From Balanoglossus misakiensis (Eukaryota > Hemichordata): DNA of 64,000 bases. The translations under genes were made by a program, and so were the position numbers. The stretch is from the NCBI GenBank assembly GCA_040954595.2, contig CM082586.2, positions 12,028,001-12,092,000 on the forward strand, in the 5' to 3' direction. Shown here in pieces: positions 20,901 through 35,514 of this stretch. Every line of letters begins with the position of its first letter. The first letter of the stretch is position 1. The notes beneath the pieces are model-generated. The model made no database searches and had not been told where the DNA came from. It was given only the letters and a program-made list of their open reading frames with translations.

Positions 20901-23900
20901 AACGAAATCTCTACAAGATTTAAGTGGAACAGTCACAGAATGAAAACAAATATGGAAAGAGTTATGCTGAAATGTTGTAAGGGATAGATTAATATTGCAA
21001 ATTATTTAATTTCTTACATCATAAATGGAATTCAAAGAATGGTCACATAACGGGCCATGTTTTACTAAAAAGACTTATGTATAGTTTCAAGGTTTTGTTT
21101 TGGAATAACGAATTCTCTACAAGATTTAAGTGGAATAGTCACAGAATGAAAACAAATATGGAAAGAGTTATGCTGGAATGTTGTAAGGGATAGATTAATA
21201 TTGCAAATAATTTAATTTCTTACATCATAAAATGAATTCAAAGAATGGTCACATAACAGGATATGTTTTACTAAAAAGACTTATGTTATAGTTTCAAGGC
21301 TTTGTTTTGGAATAACGAATTCTCTACAAGATTTAAGTGGAACAGTCACAGAATGAAAACAAATATGGAAAGAGTTATGCTGGAATGTTGTAAGAGAAAG
21401 TTTAATATTGCAAATAATTTAATTTCTTACATCATAAATGAAATTCAAAGAATGGTCACATAACGGGCCATGTTTTACTAAAAAGACTTATGTATAGTTT
21501 CAAGGTTTTGTTTTGGAATAACGAATTCTCTACAAGATTTAAGTGGAATAGTCACAGAATGAAAACAAATATGGAAAGAGTTATGCTGGAATGTTGTAAG
21601 GGATAGATTAATATTGCAAATAATTTAATTTCTTACATCATAAAATGAATTCAAAGAATGGTCACATAACAGGATATGTTTTACTAAAAAGACTTATGTA
21701 TAGTTTCAAGGTTTTGTTTTGGAATAACGAATTCTCTACAAGATTTAAGTGGAACAGTCACAGAATGAAAACAAATATGGAAAGAGTTATGCCGGAATGT
21801 TGTAAGGAATAGATTAATATTGCAAATAATTTAATTTCTTACATCATAAATGGAATTCAAAGAAAGGTCACGTAACAGGATATGTATAGTTTCAAGCCTT
21901 TGTTTTGGAGTAACGAATTCTCTACAAGATTTAAGTGGAACAGTCACAGAATGAAAACAAATATGGAAAGAGTTATGCTGAAATGTTGTAAGGGATAGAT
22001 TAATATTGCAAATTATTTAATTTCTTACATCATAAATGGAATTCAAAGAATGCTCACATAACGGGCCATGTTTTACTAAAAAGACTTATGTATAGTTTCA
22101 AGGCTTTGTTTGGAATAAGGAATTCTCTCCAAGATTTAAGTTGAACAGTTACAGAATGAAAACAAATATTCAAATAGTTATGCTGGAATGTTGTAAGGGA
22201 TAGTTTAATATTGCAAATAATTTAATTTCTTACATCATAAATGAAATTCAAAGAATGGTCAAATAACGGGCCATGTTTTACTAAAAAGAGTTAATATGTA
22301 TAGTTTGAAGGCTTTGTTTTGGAATAACGAATTCTCTACAAGATTTAAGTGGAACAGGCACAGAATGAAAACAAATATGGAAAGCTTTATGCCGGAATGT
22401 TGTAAGGGATAGATAATTATTGAAAATAATTTAATATCTTACATCATAAATGGAAACCAAAGAAGGGTCACATAACGGGCCATGTTTTACAAAAAGACTT
22501 ATGTATAGTTTCAAGGCTTTGTTTTGGAATAACGAATTCTCTACAAGATTTAAGTGGAATAGTCACAGAATGAAAACAAATATGGAAAGAGTTATGCTGG
22601 AATGTTGTAAGGGATGGATTAATATTGCAAATAATTTAATTTCTTACATCATAAAATGAATTCAAAGAATGGTCACATTACAGGATATGTTTTACTAAAA
22701 AGACTTATGTTATAGTTTCAAGGCTTTGTTTTGGAATAACGAAATCTCTACAAGATTTAAGTGGAACAGTCACAGAATGAAAACAAATATGGAAAGAGAT
22801 ATGTCGGATTGTTGTAAGGGATAGATTAATATTGCAAATAATTTAATTTCTTACATCATAAAATGAATTCAAAGAATGGTCACATAACGGGCCATGTTTT
22901 ACTAAAAAGACTTATGTATAGTTTCAAGGCTTTGTTTGGAATAACGAATTCTCTCCAAGATTTAAGTTGAACAGTTACAGAATGAAAACAAATATTCAAA
23001 TAGTTATGCTGGAATGTTGTAAGGGATAGTTTAATATTGCAAATAATTTAATTTCTTACATCATAAATGATATTCAAAGAATGGTCACATAACGGGCCAT
23101 GTTTTACTAAAAAGACTTATGTATAGTTTCAAGGTTTTGTTTTGGAATAACGAATTCTCTACAAGATTTAAGTGGAATAGTCACAGAATGAAAACAAATA
23201 TGGAAAGAGTTATGCTGGAATGTTGTAAGGGATAGATTAATATTGCAAATAATTTAATTTCTTACATCATAAAATGAATTCAAAGAATGGTCATATAACA
23301 GGATATGTTTTACTAAAAAGACTTATGTATAGTTTCAAGGTTTTGTTTTGGAATAACGAATTCTCTACAAGATTTAAGTGGAACAGTCACAGAATGAAAA
23401 CAAATATGGAAAGAGTTATGCCGGAATGTTGTAAGGAATAGATTAATATTGCAAATAATTTAATTTCTTACATCATAAATGGAATTCAAAGAAAGGTCAC
23501 GTAACAGGATATGTATAGTTTCAAGCCTTTGTTTTGGAGTAACGAATTCTCTACAAGATTTAAGTGGAACAGTCACAGAATGAAAACAAATATGGAAAGA
23601 GTTATGCTGAAATGTTGTAAGGGATAGATTAATATTGCAAATTATTTAATTTCTTACATCATAAATGGAATTCAAAGAATGCTCACATAACGGGCCATGT
23701 TTTACTAAAAAGACTTATGTATAGTTTCAAGGCTTTGTTTGGAATAAGGAATTCTCTCCAAGATTTAAGTTGAACAGTTACAGAATGAAAACAAATATTC
23801 AAATAGTTATGCTGGAATGTTGTAAGGGATAGTTTAATATTGCAAATAATTTAATTTCTTACATCATAAATGAAATTCAAAGAATGGTCAAATAACGGGC

Positions 23901-24288
23901 CATGTTTTACTAAAAAGAGTTAATATGTATAGTTTGAAGGCTTTGTTTTGGAATAACGAATTCTCTACAAGATTTAAGTGGAACAGGCACAGAATGAAAA
24001 CAAATATGGAAAGCTTTATGCCGGAATGTTGTAAGGGATAGATAATTATTGAAAATAATTTAATATCTTACATCATAAATGGAAACCAAAGAAGGGTCAC
24101 ATAACGGGCCATGTTTTACAAAAAGACTTATGTATAGTTTCAAGGCTTTGTTTTGGAATAACGAATTCTCTACAAGATTTAAGTGGAATAGTCACAGAAT
24201 GAAAACAAATATGGAAAGAGTTATGCTGGAATGTTGTAAGGGATGGATTAATATTGCAAATAATTTAATTTCTTACATCATAAAATGA
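17973..24288 (+). repeat. Higher-order repeats marked by an ATGGAAACCAAAG monomer
   Basis: A rare monomer variant (ATGGAAACCAAAGAAGGG, with a later TAG-to-TGG change giving a 69-76 codon frame) occurs at 17973, 20613, 22450 and 24079. The spacings are 2,640, 1,837 and 1,629 bp. The last two differ by 208 bp, one long monomer. The copies translate identically for the first 68 codons, showing recent amplification of the multi-monomer block. Confidence 0.85.
18185..20425 (+). repeat. ~2.24-kb segment, copy 1 (repeated 6.3 kb downstream)
   Basis: Matches about 24497-26737 at a steady offset of 6,313 bp, becoming 6,312 after a one-base loss near 25250. Shared rare variants are TGTATAGTTAC (18211/24524), GTCATAGAATG (about 18477/24790) and ATGTATAATT (18831/25144). 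It contains a 411-bp dimer duplication marked by TGATATTCAA at 19191 and 19602. Confidence 0.8.
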
Positions 24289-24496
24289 ATTCAAAGAATG
24301 GTCACATAACAGGATATGTTTTACTAAAAAGACTTATGTTATAGTTTCAAGGCTTTGTTTTGGAATAACGAATTCTCTACAAGATTTAAGTGGAACAGTC
24401 ACAGAATGAAAACAAATATGGAAAGAGATATGTCGGATTGTTGTAAGGGATAGATTAATATTTCAAATAATTTAATTTCTTACATCATAAATGGAA

Positions 24497-26737
24497 TTCA
24501 AAGAAAGGTCACGTAACAGGATATGTATAGTTACAAGCCTTTGTTTTGGAGTAACGAATTCTCTACAAGATTTAAGTGGAACAGTCACAGAATGAAAACA
24601 AATATGGAAAGAGTTATGCTGAAATGTTGTAAGGGATAGATTAATATTGCATAAAATTTAATTTCTTACATCATAAATGGAATTCAAAGAATGGTCACGT
24701 AACTGGATATGTTTTACTAAAAAGACTTATGTATAAGTTCAAGAATTTGTGTTGAAATACCAAATTCTCTACAAGATTTAAGTGGAACAGTCATAGAATG
24801 AAAACAAATATGGAAAGAGATATGTCGGATTGTTGTAAGGGATAGATTAATATTGCAAATAATTTAATTTCTTACATCATAAATGAAATTCAAAGAATGG
24901 TCACATAACGGGCCATGTTTTACTAAAAAGACTTATGTATAGTTTCAAGGCTTTGTTTTGGAATAACGAATTCTCTCCAAGATTTAAGTTGAACAGTTAC
25001 AGAATGAAAACAAATATTCAAATAGTTATGCTGAAATGTTGTAAGGGATAGTTTAATATTGCAAATAATTTAATTTCTTACATCATAAATGAAATTCAAA
25101 GAATGGTCAAATAACGGGCCATGTTTTACTAAAAAGACTTAATATGTATAATTTCAAGCCTTTGTTTTGGAGTAACGAATTCTCTACAAGATTAAAGTGG
25201 AACAGTCACAGAATGAAAACAAATATGGAAAGAGTTATGCTGGAATGTTGAAAGGATAGATTAATATTGCATAAAATTTAATTTCTTACATCATAAATGG
25301 AATTCAAAGAATGGTCACATAACGGGCCATGTTTTACTAAAAAGACTTATGTATAGTTTCAAGGCTTTGTTTGGAATAACGAATTCTCTCCAAGATTTAA
25401 GTTGAACAGTTACAGAATGAAAACAAATATTCAAATAGTTATGCTGGAATGTTGTAAGGGATAGTTTAATATTGCAAATAATTTAATTTCTTACATCATA
25501 AATGATATTCAAAGAATGGTCACATAACGGGCCATGTTTTACTAAAAAGACTTATGTATAGTTTCAAGGTTTTGTTTTGGAATAACGAATTCTCTACAAG
25601 ATTTAAGTGGAATAGTCACAGAATGAAAACAAATATGGAAAGAGTTATGCTGGAATGTTGTAAGGGATAGATTAATATTGCAAATAATTTAATTTCTTAC
25701 ATCATAAAATGAATTCAAAGAATGGTCACATAACGGGCCATGTTTTACTAAAAAGACTTATGTATAGTTTCAAGGCTTTGTTTGGAATAACGAATTCTCT
25801 CCAAGATTTAAGTTGAACAGTTACAGAATGAAAACAAATATTCAAATAGTTATGCTGGAATGTTGTAAGGGATAGTTTAATATTGCAAATAATTTAATTT
25901 CTTACATCATAAATGATATTCAAAGAATGGTCACATAACGGGCCATGTTTTACTAAAAAGACTTATGTATAGTTTCAAGGTTTTGTTTTGGAATAACGAA
26001 TTCTCTACAAGATTTAAGTGGAATAGTCACAGAATGAAAACAAATATGGAAAGAGTTATGCTGGAATGTTGTAAGGGATAGATTAATATTGCAAATAATT
26101 TAATTTCTTACATCATAAAATGAATTCAAAGAATGGTCACATAACAGGATATGTTTTACTAAAAAGACTTATGTATAGTTTCAAGGTTTTGTTTTGGAAT
26201 AACGAATTCTCTACAAGATTTAAGTGGAACAGTCACAGAATGAAAACAAATATGGAAAGAGTTATGCCGGAATGTTGTAAGGAATAGATTAATATTGCAA
26301 ATAATTTAATTTCTTACATCATAAATGGAATTCAAAGAAAGGTCACGTAACAGGATATGTATAGTTTCAAGCCTTTGTTTTGGAGTAACGAATTCTCTAC
26401 AAGATTTAAGTGGAACAGTCACAGAATGAAAACAAATATGGAAAGAGTTATGCTGAAATGTTGTAAGGGATAGATCAATATTGCAAATTATTTAATTTCT
26501 TACATCATAAATGGAATTCAAAGAATGCTCACATAACGGGCCATGTTTTACTAAAAAGACTTATGTATAGTTTCAAGGCTTTGTTTGGAATAAGGAATTC
26601 TCTCCAAGATTTAAGTTGAACAGTTACAGAATGAAAACAAATATTCAAATAGTTATGCTGGAATGTTGTAAGGGATAGTTTAATATTGCAAATAATTTAA
26701 TTTCTTACATCATAAATGAAATTCAAAGAATGGTCAC
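24497..26737 (+). repeat. ~2.24-kb segment, copy 2
   Basis: Counterpart of 18185-20425. Similarity stops where this copy continues with GGTCACATAACGGG while copy 1 continues with GGTCAAATAACGGG and the GAGTTAATATG variant. Confidence 0.8.
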
Positions 26738-29700
26738 ATAACGGGCCATGTTTTACTAAAAAGACTTATGTATAGTTTCAAGGTTTTGTTTTGGAATAAC
26801 GAATTCTCTACAAGATTTAAGTGGAATAGTCACAGAATGAAAACAAATATGGAAAGAGTTATGCTGGAATGTTGTAAGGGATAGATTAATATTGCAAATA
26901 ATTTAATTTCTTACATCATAAATGGAAACCAAAGAATGGTCACATAACGGGCCATGTTTTACAAAAAGACTTATGTATAGTTTCAAGGCTTTGTTTTGGA
27001 ATAACGAATTCTCTACAAGATTTAAGTGGAATAGTCACATAATGAAAACAAATATGGAAAGAGTTATGCTGGAATGTTGTAAGGGATAGATTAATATTGC
27101 AAATAATTTAATTTCTTACATCATAAAATGAATTCAAAGAATGGTCACATAACAGGATATGTTTTACGAAAAAGACTTATGTTATAGTTTCAAGGCTTTG
27201 TTTTGGAATAACGAATTCTCTACAAGATTTAAGTGGAACAGTCACAGAATGAAAAGAAATATGGAAAGAGTTATGCTGAAATGTTGTAAGGGATAGATTA
27301 ATATTGCATAAAATTTAATTTCTTACATCATAAATGGAATTCAAAGAATGGTCACATAACGGGCCATGTTTTACTAAAAAGACTTATGTATAGTTTCAAG
27401 GCTTTGTTTGGAATAACGAATTCTCTCCAAGAATTAAGTTGAACAGTTACAGAATGAAAACAAATATTCAAATAGTTATGCTGGAATGTTGTAAGGGATA
27501 GTTTAATATTGCAAATAATTTAATTTCTTACATCATAAATGAAATTCAAAGAATGGTCACATAACGGGCCATGTTTTACTAAAAAGACTTATGTATAGTT
27601 TCAAGGTTTTGTTTTGGAATAACGGATTCTCTACAAGATTTAAGTGGAATAGTCACAGAATGAAAACAAATATGGAAAGAGTTATGCTGGAATGTTGTAA
27701 GGGATAGATTAATATTGCAAATAATTCAATTTCTTACATCATAAAATGAATTCAAAGAATGGTCACATGACAGGATATGTTTTACTAAAAAGACTTATGT
27801 TATAGTTTCAAGGCTTTGTTTTGGAATAACGAATTCTCTACAAGATTTAAGTGGAACAGTCACAGAATGAAAACAAATATGGAAAGAGTTATGCCTGAAT
27901 GTTGTAAGGAATAGATTAATATTGCAAATAATTTAATTTCTTACATCATAAATGGAATTCAAAGAAAGGTCACGTAACAGGATATGTATAGTTTCAAGCC
28001 TTTGTTTTGGAGTAACGAATTCTCTACAAGATTTAAGTGGAACAGTCACAGAATGAAAACAAATATGGAAAGAGTTATGCTGAAATGTTGTAAGGGATAG
28101 ATTAATATTGCATAAAATTTAATTTCTTACATCATAAATTGAATTCAAAGAATGGTCACATAACTGGATATGTTTTACTAAAAAGACGTATGTATAGGTT
28201 CAAGAATTTGTGTTGAAATACCAAATTCTCTACAAGATTTAAGTGGAACAGTCACAGAATGAAAACAAATATGGAAAGAGATATGTCGGAATGTTGTTAG
28301 GGATAGATTAATATTGCAAATAATTTAATTTCTTACATCATAAATGGAATTCAAAGAATGGTCACATAACAGGCCATGTTTTACTAAAAAGACTTATGTA
28401 TAGTTTCAAGCCTTTGTTTTGGAATCACGAATTCTCTCCAAGATTTAAGTTGAACAGTTACAGAATGAAAACAAATATTCAAATAGTTATGCTGAAATGT
28501 TGTAAGGGATAGTTTAATATTGCAAATAATTTAATTTCTTACATCATAAATGAAATTCAAAGAATGGTCAAATAACGGGCCATGTTTTACTAAAAAGACT
28601 TAATATGTATAGTTTGAAGGCTTTGTTTTGGAATAACGAATTCTATACAAGATTTAAGTGGAATAGTCAAAGAATGAAAACAAATATGGAAAGAGTTATG
28701 CTGGAATGTTGTAAGGGATAGATTAATATTGCAAATAATTTAATTTCTTACATCATAAAATGAATTCAAAGAATGGAAACATAACAGGATATGTTTTACG
28801 AAAAAGACTTATGTTATAGTTTCAAGGCTTTGTTTTGGAATAATGAATTATCTACAAGATTTAAGTGGAACAGTCACAGAATGAAAACAAATATGGAAAG
28901 AGTTGTGCCGGAATGTTGTAAGGAATAGATTAATATTGCAAATAATTTAATTTCTTACATCATAAATGGAATTCAAAGAAAGGTCACGTAACAGGATATG
29001 TATAATTTCAAGCCTTTGTTTTGGATTAACGAATTCTCTACAAGATTTAAGTGGAACAGTCACAGAATGAAAACAAATATGGAAAGAGTTATGCTGAAAT
29101 GTTGTAAGGGATAGATTAATATTGCATACAATTTAATTTCTTACATCATAAATGGAATTCAAATAATGGTCACATAACAGGATATGTTTTACTAAAAAGA
29201 CTTATGTATAGGTTCAAGAATTTGTGTTGAAATACCAAATTCTCTACCAGATTTAAGTGGAACAGTCACAGAATGAAAACAAATATAGAAAGAGTTATGC
29301 CTGAATGTTGTAAGGGATAGATTAATATTGCAAATAATTAAATTTCTTATATCATAAATGGAATTCAAAGAATGGTCACATAACGGGCCATGTTTTAGTA
29401 AAAAGACTTATGTATAGTTTCAAGGCTTTGTTTTGGAATAACGAATTCTCTCCAAGATTTAAGTTGAACAGTTACAGAATGAAAACAAATATTCAAATAG
29501 TTATGTTGGAATGTTGTAAGGGATAGTTTAATATTGCAAATAATTTAATTTCTTACATCATAAATGAAATTCAAAGAATGGTCAAATAACGGGCCCTGTT
29601 TTACTAAAAAGACTTAATATGTATAGTTTGAAGGCTTTGTTTTGGAATAACGAATTCTCTACAAGATTTAAGTGGAACAGTCACAGAATGAAAACAAATA

Positions 29701-30556
29701 TGGAAAGAGTTATGTCGGAATGTTGTAAGGGATAGATTAATATTGCAAATAATTTAATTTCTTACATCATAAATGGAATTCAAAGAAACGTCACGTAACA
29801 GGATATGTATAGTTTCAAGGCTTTGTTTTGGAATAACGAATTCTCTACAAGATTTAAGTGGAACAGTCACAGAATGAAAACAAATATGGAAATAGTTATG
29901 CTGGAATGTTGTAAGGGATAGATTAATATTGCAAAAAATTTAATTTCTTACATCATAAATGGAATTCAAAGAAAGGTCACGTAACATGATATGTATAGTT
30001 TTTAAGCCTTTGTTTTGGAGTAACGAATTCTCTACAAGATTTAAGTGGAACAGTCACAGAATGAAAACAAATATGGAAAGAGTTATGCTGAAATGTTGTA
30101 AGGGATAGATTAACATTGCATAAAATTTAATTTCTTACATCATAAATGGAATTCAAAGAATGGTCACATAACTGGATATGTTTTACTAAAAAGACTTATG
30201 TATAGGTTCAAGAATTTATGTTGAAATACCAAATTCTCTACAAGATTTAAGTGGAACAGTCACGGAATGAAAACAAATATAGAAAGAGTTATGCCGGAAT
30301 GTTGTAAGGGATAGATTAATATTGCAAATAATTTAATTTCTTATATCATAAATGGAATTCAAAGAATGGTCACATAACGGGCCATGTTTTAGTAAAAAGA
30401 CTTATGTATAGTTTCAAGGCTTTGTTTTTGGAATAACGAATTCTCTACAAGATTTAAGTTGAACAGTTACAGAATGAAAACAAATATGGAAAGAGTTATG
30501 CTGGAATGTTATAAGGGATAGATTAATATTGCAAATAATTTAATTTCTTACATCAT

Positions 30557-33500
30557 AAAATATATTCAAAGAATGGTCACATAACAGGATATGTTTTACT
30601 AAAAAGACTTATGTTATAGTTTCAAGGCTTTGTTTTGGAATAACGAATTCTCTCCAAGATTTAAGTTGAACAGTTACAGAATGAAAACAAATATTCAAAT
30701 AGTTATGCCAGAATGTTGTAAGGGATAGATTAATATTGCAAATAATTTAATTTCTTACATCATAAATGGAATTCAAAGAAACGTCACGTAACAGGATATG
30801 TATAGTTTCAAGGCTTTGTTTTGGAATAACGAATTCTCTACAAGATTTAAGTGGAACAGTCACAGAATGAAAACAAATATGGAAAGAGTTATGTCGGAAT
30901 GTTGTAAGGGATAGATTAATATTGCAAATAATTTAATTTCTTACATCATAAATGGAATTCAAAGAATGGTCACATAAGGGCCATGTTTTACTAAAAAGAC
31001 TTATGTATAGTTTCAAGGCTTTGTTTTGGAATAACGAATTCTCTCCAAGATTTAAGTTGAACAGTTACAGAATGAAAACAAATATTCAAATAGTTATGCC
31101 AGAATGTTGTAAGGGATAGATTAATATTGCAAATAATTTAATTTCTTACATCATAAATGGAATTCAAAGAATGGTCACATAACGGGCCATGTTTTACAAA
31201 AAGACTTTTGTATAGTTTCAAGGCTTTGTTTTGGAATAACGAATTCTCTACAGGATTTAAGTGGAACAGTCACAGAATGAAAACAAATATGGAAAGAGTT
31301 ATGCTGGAATGTTGTAAGGGATAGATTAATATTGCAAATAATTTAATTTCTTACATCATAAAATGAATTCAAAGAATGGTCACATAACAGGATATGTTTT
31401 ACTAAAAAGACTTATGTAAAGTTACAAGGCTTTGTTTTGGAATAACGAATTCACTACAAGATTTAAGTGGAACAGTCACAGAATGAAAACAAATATGGAA
31501 AGAGTTATGCTGGAATGTTATAAGGGATAGATTAATATTGCAAATAAGTTAATTTCTTACATCATAAAATAAATTCAAAGAATGGTCACATAACAGGATA
31601 TGTTTTACTAAAAAGACTTATGTTATAGTTTCAAGGCTTTGTTTTGGAATAAAGAATTCTCTCCAAGATTTAAGTTGAACAGTTACAGAATGAAAACAAA
31701 TATTCAAATAGTTATGCCAGAATGTTGTAAGGGATAGATTAATATTGCAAATAATTTAATTTCTTACATCATAAATGGAATTCGAAGAAACGTCACGTAA
31801 CAGGATATGTATAGTTTCAAGGCTTTGTTTTGGAATAACGAATTCTCTACAAGATTTAAGTGGAACAGTCACAGAATGAAAACAAATATGGAAAGAGTTA
31901 TGTCGGAATGTTGTAAGGGATAGATTAATATTGCAAATAATTTAATTTCTTACATCATAAATGGAATTCAAAGAATGGTCACATAACGGGCCATGTTTTA
32001 CAAAAAGACTTTTGTATAGTTTCAAGGCTTTGTTTTGGAATAACGAATTCTCTCCAAGATTTAAGTGGAACAGTCACAGAATGAAAACAAATATGGAAAG
32101 AGTTATGCTGGAATGTTATAAGGGATAGATTAATATTGCAAATAATTTAATTTCTTACATCATAAAATAAATTCAAAGAATGGTCACATAACAGGATATG
32201 TTTTACTAAAAAGACTTATGTTATAGTTTGAAGGCTTTGTTTTGGAATAACGAATTCTCTACAAGATTTAAGTGGAACAGTCACAGAATGAAAACAAATA
32301 TGGAAAGAGTTATGCCGGAATGTTGTAAGGAATAGATTAATATTGCAAATAATTTAATTTCTTACATCATAAAATATATTCAAAGAATGGTCACATAACA
32401 GGATATGTTTTACTAAAAAGACTTATGTTATAGTTTCAAGGCTTTGTTTTGGAATAACGAATTCTCTCCAAGATTTAAGTTGAACAGTTACAGAATGAAA
32501 ACAAATATTCAAATAGTTATGCCAGAATGTTGTAAGGGATAGATTAATATTGCAAATAATTTAATTTCTTACATCATAAATGGAATTCAAAGAAACGTCA
32601 CGTAACAGGATATGTATAGTTTCAAGGCTTTGTTTTGGAATAACGAATTCTCTACAAGATTTAAGTGGAACAGTCACAGAATGAAAACAAATATGGAAAG
32701 AGTTATGTCGGAATGTTGTAAGGGATAGATTAATATTGCAAATAATTTAATTTCTTACATCATAAATGGAATTCAAAGAATGGTCACATAAGGGCCATGT
32801 TTTACTAAAAAGACTTATGTATAGTTTCAAGGCTTTGTTTTGGAATAACGAATTCTCTCCAAGATTTAAGTTGAACAGTTACAGAATGAAAACAAATATT
32901 CAAATAGTTATGCCAGAATGTTGTAAGGGATAGATTAATATTGCAAATAATTTAATTTCTTACATCATAAATGGAATTCAAAGAATGGTCACATAACGGG
33001 CCATGTTTTACAAAAAGACTTTTGTATAGTTTCAAGGCTTTGTTTTGGAATAACGAATTCTCTACAGGATTTAAGTGGAACAGTCACAGAATGAAAACAA
33101 ATATGGAAAGAGTTATGCTGGAATGTTGTAAGGGATAGATTAATATTGCAAATAATTTAATTTCTTACATCATAAAATGAATTCAAAGAATGGTCACATA
33201 ACAGGATATGTTTTACTAAAAAGACTTATGTAAAGTTACAAGGCTTTGTTTTGGAATAACGAATTCACTACAAGATTTAAGTGGAACAGTCACAGAATGA
33301 AAACAAATATGGAAAGAGTTATGCTGGAATGTTATAAGGGATAGATTAATATTGCAAATAAGTTAATTTCTTACATCATAAAATAAATTCAAAGAATGGT
33401 CACATAACAGGATATGTTTTACTAAAAAGACTTATGTTATAGTTTCAAGGCTTTGTTTTGGAATAAAGAATTCTCTCCAAGATTTAAGTTGAACAGTTAC

Positions 33501-34184
33501 AGAATGAAAACAAATATTCAAATAGTTATGCCAGAATGTTGTAAGGGATAGATTAATATTGCAAATAATTTAATTTCTTACATCATAAATGGAATTCGAA
33601 GAAACGTCACGTAACAGGATATGTATAGTTTCAAGGCTTTGTTTTGGAATAACGAATTCTCTACAAGATTTAAGTGGAACAGTCACAGAATGAAAACAAA
33701 TATGGAAAGAGTTATGTCGGAATGTTGTAAGGGATAGATTAATATTGCAAATAATTTAATTTCTTACATCATAAATGGAATTCAAAGAATGGTCACATAA
33801 CGGGCCATGTTTTACAAAAAGACTTTTGTATAGTTTCAAGGCTTTGTTTTGGAATAACGAATTCTCTCCAAGATTTAAGTGGAACAGTCACAGAATGAAA
33901 ACAAATATGGAAAGAGTTATGCTGGAATGTTATAAGGGATAGATTAATATTGCAAATAATTTAATTTCTTACATCATAAAATAAATTCAAAGAATGGTCA
34001 CATAACAGGATATGTTTTACTAAAAAGACTTATGTTATAGTTTGAAGGCTTTGTTTTGGAATAACGAATTCTCTACAAGATTTAAGTGGAACAGTCACAG
34101 AATGAAAACAAATATGGAAAGAGTTATGCCGGAATGTTGTAAGGAATAGATTAATATTGCAAATAATTTAATTTCTTACATCAT
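30557..34184 (+). repeat. Perfect-phase tandem duplication of a 1,814-bp HOR (9 monomers)
   Basis: Unit 1 (30557-32370) and unit 2 (32371-34184) share rare variants at exactly 1,814 bp: AAAATATATT (30557/32371), ACGTCACGTA (30781/32595), a one-base loss in CACATAAGGG (30971/32785), GTAAAGTTACAAGG, and GAATAAAGAATTC. 1,814 equals seven long plus two short monomers. The boundaries are sharp: sequence before 30557 and after 34184 no longer matches. Confidence 0.88.
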
Positions 34185-34999
34185 AAATGGAATTCAAAGA
34201 AACGCCACGTAACAGGATATGTATCGTTTCAAGGCTTTGTTTTGGAATAACGAATTCTCTACAAGATTTAAGTGGAATAGTCACAGAATGAAAACAAATA
34301 TGGAAAGAGTTATGTCGGTATGTTGTAAGGGATAGATTAATATTGCAAATAATTTAATTTCTTACATCATAAATGGAATTCAAAGAATGGTCACATAACG
34401 GGCCATGTTTTACTAAAAAGACTTATGTATAGTTTCAAGGCTTTGTTTTGGAATAACGAATTCTCTCCAAGATTTAAGTTGAACAGTTACAGAATGAAAA
34501 CAAATATTCAAATAGTTATGCCAGAATGTTGTAAGGGATAGATTAATATTGCAAATAATTTAATTTCTTACATCATAAATGGAATTCAAAGAATGGTCAC
34601 ATAACGGGCCATGTTTTACAAAAAGACTTTTGTATAGTTTCAAGGCTTTGTTTTGGAATAACGAATTCTCTACAGGATTTAAGTGGAACAGTCACAGAAT
34701 GAAAACAAATATGGAAAGAGTTATGCTGGAATGTTGTAAGGGATAGATTAATATTGCAAATAATTTAATTTCTTACATCATAAAATGAATTCAAAGAATG
34801 GTCACATAACAGGATATGTTTTACTAAAAAGACTTATGTATAGTTACAAGGCTTTGTTTTGGAATAACGAATTCTCTACAAGATTTAAGTGGAACAGTCA
34901 CAGAATGAAAACAAATATGGAAAGAGTTATGCTGGAATGTTATAAGGGATTGATTAATATTGCAAATAATTTAATTTCTTACATCATAAAATGAATTCA

Positions 35000-35510
35000 A
35001 AGAATGGTCACATAACGGGCCATGTTTTACTAAAAAGACTTATGTTATAGATTCAAGGCTTTGTTTTGGAATAACGAATTCTCTACAAGATTTAAGTGGA
35101 ACAGTCACAGAATGAAAACAAATATGGAAAGAGTTATGCCGGAATGTTGTAAGGGATAGATTAATATTGCAAAAAATTTAATTTCTTACATCATAAATGG
35201 AATTCAAAGACAGGTCACGTAACAGGATATGTATAGTTTCAAGCCTTTGTTTTGGAGTAACGAATTCTCTACAAGATTTAAGTGGAACAGTCACAGAATG
35301 GAAACAAATATGGAAAGAGTTATGCTGAAATGTTGTAAGGGATAGATTAATATTGCATACAATTTAATTTCTTACATCATAAATGGAATTAAAATAATGG
35401 TCACATAACAGGATATGTTTTACTAAAAAGACTTATGTATAGGTTCAATAATTTGTGTTGAAATACCAAATTCTCTACAAGATTTAAGTGGAACAGTCAC
35501 AGAATGAAAA
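35000..35510 (+). repeat. Satellite segment repeated at 38011-38520
   Basis: Shares GTTATAGATTCAAGG, AAAGACAGGTCACG (CAGGTCACGT at 35211/38222), AGAATGGAAACAAAT, ATTAAAATAATGG and GTTCAATAATTTG with 38011-38520 at a 3,011-bp offset. A third, slightly diverged version lies at about 48060-48550, right of the retrotransposon. Confidence 0.8.
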
Positions 35511-35514
35511 CAAA

